Assembly (NCBI GenBank): GCA_025399215.1
Contig: MU621114.1
Location: forward strand, 46,999-110,998
Source of the DNA: Globomyces pollinis-pini
Lineage: Eukaryota; Chytridiomycota; Chytridiomycetes; Rhizophydiales; Globomycetaceae
DNA: 64,000 nucleotides
Reading direction: 5' to 3'
The position numbers and the translations under genes are program-made. A model generated the notes under the pieces. It had not been told where the DNA came from. It made no database searches and saw nothing but the letters and a program-made list of their open reading frames with translations. Position 1 is the stretch's first letter. Each line of letters opens with the position of its first letter. Of the stretch, positions 23,487 through 33,315 are shown one piece after another.

Positions 23487-25858
23487 ATGGAAGGGAATCC
23501 AGCAGTGGCCTACAGTTTCCCTGGAGTTTTACACTTCTTACAAGTAGAATGGAGGAGGTTTGAACGTGAAAGAAATGAATGGGAAATTGAACGATCTGAG
23601 CTAAAGGTTTGTTAAAAAACTAATTTTATGATCAGGTTAGTAGAAACGGGATTTTGATTTTAGACTCGGGTTGCTCTTCTTGAAGGAGAACGAAAAGCTA
23701 TTGACAATATGAAAACTGATTTGGTGAGAAGAGTTAAAATGTTGGAATATGCTTTACGACAAGAACGGTAATCGTTTTTCATTTATCTTCAAGATCAAAA
23801 GTTAGTAAGGATGCTACTGTACCAGAGACTGTTGAAAAGGATTTAAATGAAATCATTAAACCACCTGGTGGTCTGATGAATTATTCAAAAGGTTTTGGTC
23901 ACTCTAGGAGTAGAGAGATATTGAAGAGGTTTTATACACATCATCTCATATTATTAGCTATTTAAAGGAAGCAGATACTTTGCTGGCCTCGGCAACTGTA
24001 CATAGAAAGTCAGATAGAACCAATTTGGATGAATCCTTTATCCAGTCGGTGGACCAAAATTCAGCAATCCCAACAGAAACACTAATTAAAATGCCAATTA
24101 CTTTAGATTCAGGATCAGCTCAAGGTGTATCAAAACCACGTACAAGTATACCAGGTCAAGGGCTTAAGCCCGGTCAAATTTTGATTAGAAAACCAGACTC
24201 GGAGAATTCTAAATATTCCTTCAAACAACCTGAAGGAATGCAAGATGCTCTTAATTTACCTAGCCCTTCTAGTCAGGTTCCTTATTTTTAAGATTAACCT
24301 TTTACAAGACCGAAATTGGAAATTTGCCAACAAATTTTGGAAATTTACCTGGCAACTTTGAATCGATGAATTCATCCACAATTAAAGCTGATAAATCAAA
24401 GAAAGCAAAGAAAATTTCATCGAAAACAAAATTATCTACCAAAAAGGAAAAACCACCACACCCCAGCATGTCCACTTCATTCACTGGTATTGATTGATTT
24501 CATATGCTCATACAACAGAATCTTTTCAAGATCCATTAATGTCACCGGTTGAGATTACACCTTCAGAGCTTATTGAATCACCATTGTTTCGTCAATCAAA
24601 TAAGATTCCCAATCGAGACACTGATGCAGCCAATTCTATCATTACTGGAGTAAAAAATATTTTTTAATATTAGTCACCTAAAGCTTCAAGCTATGGGCAA
24701 TTCAATTCACTTCGAAGGTTCTAATTTACTCTAATGATTAGTCATCTAGATGCTGTCCGATCTTTATCATTCCATCCCAAAACTTTCGGGCTATTATCGG
24801 GCTCTGAAGACCATACAGTGAAATTATGGAAACTAAAAACGGATCAATTAGAGTACAAGAATAATAGTCTAATTATAGAACTAATCATGATCCGATTTTT
24901 ACTTTTAGAGGCCATTCAGGCCCAGTTACATCAGTGGAATTCTCTGCATTAGAAGATATTTGTTTTTCAGGAAGTGCAGATACTTCAATTAGGGTATGGA
25001 GGCTACCAGCGTTTGACATCTCACCTTATTCTAATCATGGTTTTTTCATTTAGTACTTACTTTAGTATCCGCACAATGTATACACACATTGGTTGGCCAT
25101 TCAGACATTGTCTGGGACATTGCTGCACATAGTACTTCTCCAAGATTATTGTCAGCATCAGCTGATGGGACAGTTAAACTGTGGAATGTCAGTAATGAAT
25201 CCTCAGCATTAGTATCCACTTTGTGGTATAATGGGCTTGGAAAAAGTAATACTAATGATAACCAAATACCAACGTCCATGGCTTGGGTCTCAGAAAAGAC
25301 CATGGCCGCATCGTATCGAAATAGTGCAATTCAAATGTTTGACCTCACTGTTGGAAAAATGGTGTTAAACTTTGAGAGTTACAACAATTTTGGTAATTCA
25401 AAAAACAATTGATGTTATAGATAATATGATTAATCCTCAAATCAATAAAATTAGAGCACATCCAACACTGCCGTTGATTATTACAGCGGATGAAGATGGG
25501 GATATCCGGTATTTTGATCACAACACAGGTATTAACAAAGTATGTCTGAATTGTATAGGGAAATGCGTTGGTCAATTTAAGGCACATCATGGTAGTGGTG
25601 TTAGCTCAGTTAGAATAAGCGATGATGGAAAGATTTTAGCATCAGGAGGTATTTTAACACATATTTATGTTAGGACACAACGGAACTGTAAAATTATGGG
25701 ATATTGAATCGCATGCATGTCTTCAAGAGTTCAAACCCAAGCCATCGATTGGAATATCATATGAGGGAGTCTGGGACGTTGCGATATCTAAGAATCACGA
25801 AATAATTGCCTCTGGAACAAGTAGCTCACTCATCAATATATACAAAAAGAATGTTTAA
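23487..25858 (+). CDS. striatin-family WD40 protein
   Basis: About 670 residues. The N-terminus FPGVLHFLQVEWRRFERERN is the striatin caveolin-binding/coiled-coil block, followed by ERKAIDNMKTDLVRRVKMLE and SREILKSYLKEAD. A Lys/Ser-rich linker leads to a C-terminal WD40 propeller (SHLDAVRSLSFHP, DPIFTFRGHSGPVTSVEF, LVGHSDIVWDIAAH, GHNGTVKLWDI). Striatins are the scaffold of STRIPAK (PP2A-kinase) complexes controlling fusion, polarity and signalling. Introns: 23607-23663 (two joined units), 23768-23793, 23929-23957, 24277-24308, 24487-24518, 24650-24673 (24), 24718-24741 (24), 24853-24878, 25040-25065, 25393-25420, 25529-25558 (stop-free) and 25649-25673. Confidence 0.92.
23607..23663 (+). other. 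two end-to-end intron units in striatin
   Basis: Units 23607-23635 (29 nt) and 23636-23663 (28 nt), junction CAG|GTTAGT. Removing both joins RSELK to TRVALLEGE in frame. Confidence 0.7.
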
Positions 25859-26171
25859 TAAAGATAATCAGTCATGAACTATAAAACATGATATTATTTA
25901 GTTAATCCGTCAATGAACCAGGGGAGATTGAAACTAAAACAAGCAATCATGAACAATTAAAATTGAATTACTAATTAAACACCAACATACATATAAAGAA
26001 TTGAATTGAATGCAATTTTACCATACAATAGACTGATATCAATGATACGGAATTGCCAACGCGAACTGTGTGGCGCAAACAACCTTCAAAATCAATCTTC
26101 TTTCACCTGCTTTTTGCTTCGTATTTCAACAATACAGTAAGTAGTAAACCACTGACTTTAGAATTTAAAAA
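25859..26171 (+). other. intergenic
   Basis: About 310 AT-rich bases between striatin and the Rab gene, on the same strand. No ORF of note; presumably terminator and promoter. Confidence 0.5.
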
Positions 26172-26955
26172 ATGAATCCTGAATAGTATAGTCTTTGGGT
26201 AACTAACCTTAGCGACTACCTTTTCAAATTGCTGCTTATTGGGGACTCTGGAGTTGGAAAATCATGTCTATTGCTGCGTTTTGCGGTATGTTACTATTTG
26301 AGTTGATTTATAGGATGATACGTATACTGAAAGTTATATCAGTACCATCGGTGTTGATTTCGTAAGTCTTTGTTGTTTAATGTCATAGAGAATCCGAACT
26401 ATTGAACTTGAAGGAAAAACTGTTAAACTTCAAATTGTAATTCAATTGATATTTAATAGTAGTGGGATACTGCTGGACAAGAAAGATTCCGTACTATTAC
26501 TTCTAGTTACTACCGGGGAGCTCACGGAATTATTGTTGTTTATGATGTTACTGATCAAGAAACTTTCAATAATGTCAAACAATGGCTTCAGGAAATTGAT
26601 AGATATGCTTCTGAAGGTGTCAACAAACTGTTGGTTGGAAACAAAAGTGATTTAGTTGAAAAGAAGGTTGTGGAATTCTCTGCTGCAAATGTATTTCATA
26701 TTTACATTTATAAATCACATAGGATTTCGCAACTCAATTAGGTATTTCATTTTTGGAAACATCTGCAAAGAATGCTACCAATGTTGAACAAGCTTTTATG
26801 ACCATGGCAAAACAAATTAAAGACCGGTAAGTTTAAAAAATAACTTATATATTTTTAGTATGGGAACTACCACATCAGCTCAGCCAAGTAAAGATAAGGC
26901 AAACATCAAAGTTGGACAGGCTGTCCCAACTTCGAGCGGAGGCGGTTGTTGTTAG
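26172..26955 (+). CDS. YPT1: Rab1/Ypt1 GTPase
   Basis: 203 residues. ER-to-Golgi Rab GTPase. All motifs present: GDSGVGKS (P loop), [20 protein letters not shown] (Rab1 effector region), [26 protein letters not shown] (NKxD), ETSAKNA (SAK) and C-terminal CC for geranylgeranylation. Introns: 26186-26212, 26286-26313, 26362-26388, 26437-26462, 26691-26722 and 26827-26858; the first splits the codon after MNPE. The fourth ends TAGTAG: only the second TAG gives an open frame. Confidence 0.95.
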
Positions 26956-27538
26956 GACATTTATTAGCTCCATAATTTTTTTGTGATTGGATCAATAAGA
27001 AATGATTTTGCTTTATTAAACACGTTAGTTTTAATCCTTGTTTTTTTACCATGTTGTTTTTCGTGAGGACTATCAGGATGTTATTAATTAAGCTTCCGAT
27101 TTGAGATTTTATTGGCACTCCTATCAGTGAGTAAATGCTACGGATCATATTAATAAATGGCGTGAGTTGTTGGTTAAAGGTAAACACGAGCTATCCATGA
27201 GGATTACAGATTCTTAATGAATACGCTATTATATCAACCAGCTTGATGCAATACATGAAGCATTGCTGATTTAAATTCAAAATCATATCGTCCCTGCTGT
27301 GATTATTGTTCATCCGCAAAATGTTTCACAAACCAACACTCCCCTTTACTTGACACGTATTAGAACACAATGACAACAGTATCAATTAGAGATAGATTTG
27401 TACTTTTAATTCCATTTATCCTCACCCACACTATTCACAGTTATTTCTCACGGACATCAGTGCATAAATATTTAAACACAACATCGTTCATGCTAAATTT
27501 TTGGTATAAAACTAGTCCAAAATCTTGCTAAAAGAAAA
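26956..27538. other. intergenic, no gene recognised
   Basis: About 580 AT-rich bases between YPT1 and the small-protein gene. The minus-strand ORF at 26906-27187 overlaps the end of YPT1, starts from a non-ATG codon and looks like chance. Confidence 0.5.
27505..27510 (+). promoter_or_regulatory. TATA box
   Basis: TATAAA, 28 bases before the ATG of the small-protein gene. Unusually clean for this window; its closeness implies a short 5' leader. Confidence 0.45.
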
Positions 27539-27851
27539 ATGACTAGGCAACGATATCAAGAAATCATTCCGATTACAGATACGAATATGCCTATTGCATG
27601 GAACACCAATATGGATGGAGATTTGTGCGTTTACTTGCGTTCATCCAGTGTTCCAAAGAATTTTCCATTGGATATAACATTATCAGAAAGTCCTTCTCAA
27701 TCACCATGTCGAAAACGAACCATAGGTAATAGTAATTGATCATTTATTTTTAGCCATTAAATTCCACCCTGAAAGCGATATTGAATGGTACACATTACCT
27801 AATGGGTCCGTAATGGTTTATGATGGCAGAGTGAGATATTACCTTCCATAG
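27539..27851 (+). CDS. small hypothetical protein A (94 aa), W-T-G-VY module
   Basis: Two exons joined by a 28-nt intron at 27726-27753. The product contains two similar segments, IAWNTNMDGDLCVYL and IEWYTLPNGSVMVYD, fitting W-x-T-x3-G-x3-VY, and ends GRVRYYLP. A related single-module protein is encoded at 29726-29938, on the other side of the succinyl-CoA ligase gene. No signal peptide, membrane segment or known domain seen. I do not recognise the family; a small beta-rich fold is a guess from the pattern. Confidence 0.6.
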
Positions 27852-28317
27852 ATCTATTAGACTGATATTCTTTTTTGAAATAAAATTTAATACTGTGCAA
27901 TTTATTTAAATGATTTACCAGATACAGGCTTGTAGACACGTAGATACAGAGATAGGATATGTCCTATATTAAACATCACCTAAATGCATTTCGTGTGATT
28001 GTATTTTTTGCAGATACGAATGCATAAAGATTCGAAAGCGGATTCCATTAATGCTATTTGTATGTTCTAAATGGAATGTTTGTCAAATCAATCTCATTAG
28101 GTAGGTCATCTACATGCCAAGAAATGATGAAAAACACGATCCGCTAGCAGGTAGGTAGACTATCGTATCAATCATAAAAACACAGTATTATGCTTATGGA
28201 AAGAACGTTATATCAACTGGACACTCAATAGTTACAAATCACGACATTAATGCAAATGGTAAATTTTCTTAAAAATGACGAGGTTCTCAAAATTCATGTT
28301 AAATATGATTCAACAGA
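27852..28317. other. intergenic, no gene recognised
   Basis: About 465 bases between convergent genes. The plus ORF at 28250-28465 is the antisense shadow of the ligase C-terminus. Confidence 0.5.
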
Positions 28318-29530
28318 TTATTGTAGGATTAATTTGTCCATCTCTTCTTTCATGAATACACCCAATTTGGCAGGTGAAGGAGTAACACGAACTCCAGCTT
28401 GTTCTAAAGCAAGAACTTTGTCTTCTGCTTTACCCTTTCCTCCAGAAATAATGGCACCAGCATGACCTAAAATCAGCCATTTCTTAAACTTACCCATACG
28501 ACGGCCTGGTGGGGCAGTGAGTCCAGCGATGAAAGAGACAACTGGTTTTGGTTGGGCACGGGATAGGTTATGTTCAATGAGATACTGAGCAGCTTCTTCT
28601 TCAGCAGATCCACCAATTTCACCAATTAAAATGATTCCTGAATATTAAGATATTGAAAATTACCTTCGGTTTCTGGATCATCCAAGAAGACTTTTAAGCA
28701 ATCAATGAAATTGGTTCCATTGAATGGGTCTCCACCAATACCGACACAGAGTGTTTGGCCAAGACCAACATTAGTGGTTTGGTTAACGGCTTCGTAAGTC
28801 AAGGTACCAGAACGGGATACAATTCCTAAAATCAAATTTCATTGAATAAAATACCAATTTTTCCTTTTTTGTGGATATGTCCAGGCATAATTCCAATCTT
28901 GCATTCTCCTGGTTTGATAATTCCAGGACAATTTGGACCAATTAATCTAGTAGCACTTTGGTTCTTTAATTTTTTCATCACCTTTGTAATTAACAAAAAA
29001 GACACATACTTTAACCATGTCTTGTTGTGGAACACCTTCAGTAATACATACAACAAGTGGGACTTCAGCTTCAATAGCTTCGATGATGGCAGCAGCAGCA
29101 CCTGGAGGAGGAACGTAAATGACTGAAGCATCTGGTTTGACTTCTTGGACAGCCTAAAGAATGGTTGGTAAATATAACAAATACTTCTTTAACAGAGCCA
29201 AATACAGGGAGTCCTAAATGGGTAGTTCCAGCTTTTTTTGGAGAAATTCCACCGACCATGTTTGTACCATATTCGATAGCTTGCTTTGAGTGGAAAGTAC
29301 CCTAAAATAAGAGAGTAAGCCAATACTTGTTTCCCAGTGAACCCTTGACAGATAACCTTGGTATTGCTATTGATAGCCATATTTGGCACGTTGTCTTGAT
29401 AAGTAGCATAAGAAGCAGAGTTGCTACTGCTTGACTGACCACCAAAATTGAAAAAGCTTCTAGTTCCTATCGGTCAATTACTAGGATCCTTGCCAAATAT
29501 GATTCGTGAAGTTTTAGATACTCTTAACAT
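28318..29530 (-). CDS. LSC1: succinyl-CoA ligase alpha subunit, mitochondrial
   Basis: 343 residues. TCA-cycle enzyme, succinyl-CoA + NDP + Pi to succinate + NTP. N-terminus [19 protein letters not shown], a basic Ser/Arg presequence, then [83 protein letters not shown] and the C-terminal [16 protein letters not shown]. The phospho-His should lie in the conserved HAGA motif. Introns: 29467-29481 (15 nt), 29302-29326, 29154-29184, 28982-29009, 28826-28854, 28638-28663 and 28467-28493 (27 nt, stop-free). Without the 15-nt intron the presequence is cut off by TGA. Confidence 0.92.
29467..29481 (-). other. LSC1: candidate 15-nt intron in LSC1
   Basis: On the coding strand GTAATTGACCGATAG: GT donor, TTGAC-like branch box, TAG acceptor. 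It contains the only in-frame stop between the presequence ATG and the conserved enzyme, and removing it keeps the frame. Confidence 0.6.
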
Positions 29531-29725
29531 TTTGAGTTCAGTGAGGATTTGAAAAAAATAAAAATTTACCGCTCTTTTGACTAAGCAGTAAAAAGATACG
29601 TTGGAGACCATCAATGCGAAGGATTCAATGCTTGTGCTACTGATGAGCATTATATGTTAAGCATTCACACGTTCTCTGCATGAATAATCTCATCTAGTCA
29701 ATATCCTGTGACTTACCCAACAAAA

Positions 29726-29938
29726 ATGACAGTGGAAAAGGAAGAACCGAATAAACCAACTTCAGATAACTGTCCCATTATCCTACCAATTGATGATACT
29801 GCTACCAATCATGTTCGCAGGGTACGTTCACGTCCTGTGTTGATTCCAAGTGGAAATACAGTATCTTGGCATACATTACCTAATGGTGAAATTGTGGTAT
29901 ACTTTGATGATAATCCTCCTATTTATCCTAAATGGTAA
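29726..29938 (+). CDS. small hypothetical protein B (70 aa), paralogue of A
   Basis: Intronless ORF from ATG 29726 (an upstream GTG at 29708 is not needed). It carries CPIILPIDDTA and VSWHTLPNGEIVVYFDD, matching EIIPITDT and EWYTLPNGSVMVYD of the protein at 27539-27851, and ends PPIYPKW. The Arg-rich middle (HVRRVRSRPVLIP) is unlike its paralogue. Unknown function. The repeated motif in two small neighbours supports both being real. Confidence 0.6.
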   Translation: MTVEKEEPNKPTSDNCPIILPIDDTATNHVRRVRSRPVLIPSGNTVSWHTLPNGEIVVYFDDNPPIYPKW

Positions 29939-30027
29939 AGCTAAATGTACATTTTTGAATAAACATGTATTTGCAATGAAAGGATCTCTTTATGAAGTGT
30001 GCATCGTGATACTATTTATTAAGAAAA

Positions 30028-30603
30028 CTACCATTTGATTTCAGGATTTAATTTGAACTTTTCATACTCTTCTTTTACGAAATAACTGATTTCCGTTTCA
30101 TTCTCTACCAATTATGACCATAGAGAATATACCTAAACCTGAAGCAGCTAGAGTTTGGTTATCATCCAAGAAACCTATATCATCAATGTTGATGATAAGA
30201 TTTTGACTCTAATTGATTGAATATAAATCTATGCTACCTTGTTTCCATGAGGTTGAAAATATAATTTAAGTGTATCTATTGAGCGAATGGTTATTTCCAG
30301 AATCATTACCTAATTAAAGTAAATATGGTTATCATTTACCTAAGACAAATTAAACTATCAATTTGAAATTACCTATAACAGTATTAGATGATGAATAGTA
30401 TACCAAATGGAGTATTTAAATAAGGTTTAAATCCAGAAGTAATTGGTAATTCTAGGTACCATTAAATCAAAAAGTTTACTGGATTGAATCAAAACTTTTA
30501 ATTCCCCAACAGTCATTTCTGGATCAATTTCTTTCAGTACCAAGCTTTTGGTTGTTCGGAATTCAAATGATTTGATGACTCTGACAGTGATTGTTAGTGT
30601 CAT
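30028..30603 (-). CDS. UPF0538 (C2orf76-like) protein
   Basis: About 120 residues. The N-terminus TLTITVRVIKSFEFRTTKSL and the C-terminus ASGLENETEISYFVKEEYEK then NPEIKW match the C2orf76/UPF0538 family, small ubiquitin-like-fold proteins of unknown role. The middle is FKPYLNTPFDTLKLYFQPHG and NLIINIDDIGFLDDNQTLAA. Introns: 30452-30479, 30276-30403 (four joined units, 128 nt in all), 30210-30238 and 30105-30132. The length agrees with the animal family. Start ATG 30601-30603. Confidence 0.85.
30276..30403 (-). other. four end-to-end intron units without exons between
   Basis: Coding-strand order: 30373-30403 (31 nt), 30340-30372 (33), 30310-30339 (30) and 30276-30309 (34). Each begins GTA and ends TAG, and each internal junction reads TAG|GTAA. 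Removing all 128 nt joins TPF to DTLKLYF with the expected Asp made from the split codon. Confidence 0.75.
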
Positions 30604-30791
30604 GATTGTCAAGATTTTTCATTCAAAGGATTTCAGCTTTATCTTTGAGAAATTTCTTTCCTTGAATTCATGGAGTTGGATTCATTGTTCATACCTAGTA
30701 TCTTCATTTAAATGGAAACATTCATCATAGTACAATTGAAAATCTCGTAATTAAATGCATGTTGAATCAATTTATTAAACTACAATGGTAT

Positions 30792-33315
30792 TCAAGCAAG
30801 ATAATGATAGTTTTGTCTAAAAAATCAGATAAAACAATAATAATAACCTATTTAATTCATCTCTTTCCAAGTATTCACGTTCAATCAAACTTTCTATCCT
30901 ATTTTTTACCATGGATGGAATAGGTGTAAATCTAGAATTTAACTGTCCAATAACTTCGGATATTAAGTTATTGTGATCAAGTGATTTTCTTGATTTCATT
31001 ATTCGAACGATGGTAGCTTCGATTTGATGTTTACGGTCTTCATTGACTTTATTGATCGTTCCCTACATCATTAATGGTGACTATTACTTGTCTTTCTGTA
31101 GAATCTTCTTGGTTGGATTTGATAGTTAATATTTTGATTTTTGACAATGGTGATGTAAAAGTGAGATTGTTTTGGAATTGATCGGCTGGGTTGATATCTT
31201 TTCCTTTAGAAAGTTTGGTTAGAATCCTGTGTTTTCCTAATGATAAACTCTGCAAAGTTCGCATCAAGTCGGGTGCTGGTATTTCAGTAGTTTGTTGAAT
31301 GGTTTCAAAAGTTACTGGTTCATTTTCCTGCTCATTGAAATGCGTCAAAAGAACAATCATAGCATATGTACTCATGTTTAACTCTTTGTTGGACTTTGGA
31401 AACACTGCTTTCAAATCAGCCGTACCCATATTTCGTAACCACAATACTTTTCTACCAGAATATCTAGATATATAAAACCTTTCAAATCGCATAATAGTGG
31501 AACTCAACACGTTAGGCAATAATGAAGTTGAATCTCCTGTTGAAAATGGCCAATAGGTTGATGTTAGTACATTCAATGATAAATCTGGAGTTTTTGTGGT
31601 CAATTCTAAATCTTTGATATGCTTCTTGAAATCAACCATCAAATCATTAGACACTCTGGTATCTGTAAACATTCCTTCGAGTTTGGCGGTGAATTGATAT
31701 CCACATTCAAGCTAAATATAAGCTATCACTCTCAAATTTACCTTCAACTTTCCAATCATCGTCTTTTCAGCATCTTCACTAATATTTTTTACATAAAGTA
31801 AACGTTTGGATAGATGTTGCTTATAATACCTTTCAAACATATCTTTTTCTTTCAAAAACCGAAAGATAGCAATTGCTTTATCACTGAGGGTATCAAACTC
31901 TTCCTCAAGTTTCTATTGTTAAATAAAATGAAATTACCCCTTTAGATTGCTGTCGTAACGAATGGTCAATATACAAACTGATATACTCTGCACTTTTGGG
32001 ATTGTCATTGACGATCGTTTGAAAGGCAGAGGTCATGCTGGTTTCAAAATGTGCATCTTTTTGAAAACATTGTTCAAACAAGATATCGAAATCAGCTTTC
32101 AATTTCAATATCTTTTCTACCCAAGTGACAGGAACACCATTTTTGGTTGTACCAGAGTTTTCAGTAACATTCATGACTTCCTCTAACACATCTTTACCCA
32201 ATTTTTTAAAGTAAGTACATAGATGAGATATAATTGCTGGTAAACCATTGCTAACTCTTGAAAAGAGAACATACATCTGTTTTAAACTTTCGAAGCGATT
32301 GTTTTCAATCATTGGAACCAGTCCAGACTTTTCTTTCTAATTTAAGAATCAATAATTTGTCATATCTAATACCTGGATAATTGCAGTGACATGATTACTT
32401 AACAATTGTTCATCAAGGACGTGAAGTAATTTTGATTCTGTTCGATTTTGTAAATAACTCTCAACTCGAGATCTTTCCTCACTCAATCTTGTTTCCACCT
32501 ATCTGTCAATAATAAAAAATTTAATACTTTTTTCAAATATTCAACAGCATCCAATGATTTTATCAATTCTTCTCCTTCTTTTTGGTAATATAAGGTGGTT
32601 GAGTTTAAAAGTTCTTGTTCAAAATCAGTATCGTATAAAGTAATTGAACGATTTGAAGCTATACAACTATCAAAATGATCAATTTTACCATTTCCAGGAT
32701 GAAGTGAATCCAAAATTTGAATACAAGCTGCCAAAAGTGTCTTATCAACAATATCACCATTTCGTTCATGTTCAACAAGTCTGAACAATGTACCTAAAAT
32801 ATTGTTTTTTACAGGGTGTGTGTTAGATCTAACAACTACATCCCGATAGACTTCAAGTCCCATTTCATAGGTTAGAGGTAAGTTTTTGGATGGTAGAAAT
32901 GTTCGATCCATGTACATCAATACATCACGAAACATACCCAGAGTTGTGGTATGATTAGACCAAGATGATTTCATGGCCCTTAAAAACAGTTCATCATCTT
33001 GAATGGATGAGTCTGTTCGAAGTTGAGGAAATGCAGGAGCAATATCGTTGATTATAACATTATTTAATTGATCTGTGATTGCATTCTTTACATTTCTATA
33101 TAACATATCACCATCTTTATAAATGACCATATTATATGCATTTCTATGATTAGCAATTGGATTTACCTATACAATTCTTCAAAAGATAATTGGGAAGCAT
33201 TCTGTTTGTATATTTCATTTATTCCATTTGCCAATACTTCCCAGTGTTCTTGTGAAGTTTTCCTGTTTGGAGCAGGAGCTCTTATTGGTCTTCCAATTCT
33301 GATTCTAGTGGACAT
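30792..33315 (-). CDS. cullin-3
   Basis: About 774 residues. Scaffold of CRL3-type E3 ubiquitin ligases, which use BTB adaptors. N-terminus [10 protein letters not shown]...[25 protein letters not shown] (cullin repeat 1), cullin homology domain [20 protein letters not shown] and [19 protein letters not shown], and the neddylation domain [20 protein letters not shown] with [20 protein letters not shown] ending YHYLA, the typical cullin terminus. The neddylation Lys is in RIMKSRK. Introns: 33144-33166 (23 nt), 32499-32527, 32337-32372, 31913-31937, 31712-31741, 31063-31087 and 30817-30847. Confidence 0.93.

Noticed and set aside
24853..24910. 44-nt intron model in striatin from GT at 24867
   Set aside because: Gives a wrong frame or loses the conserved DPIFTFRGH segment; a 26-nt intron at 24853-24878 keeps it.
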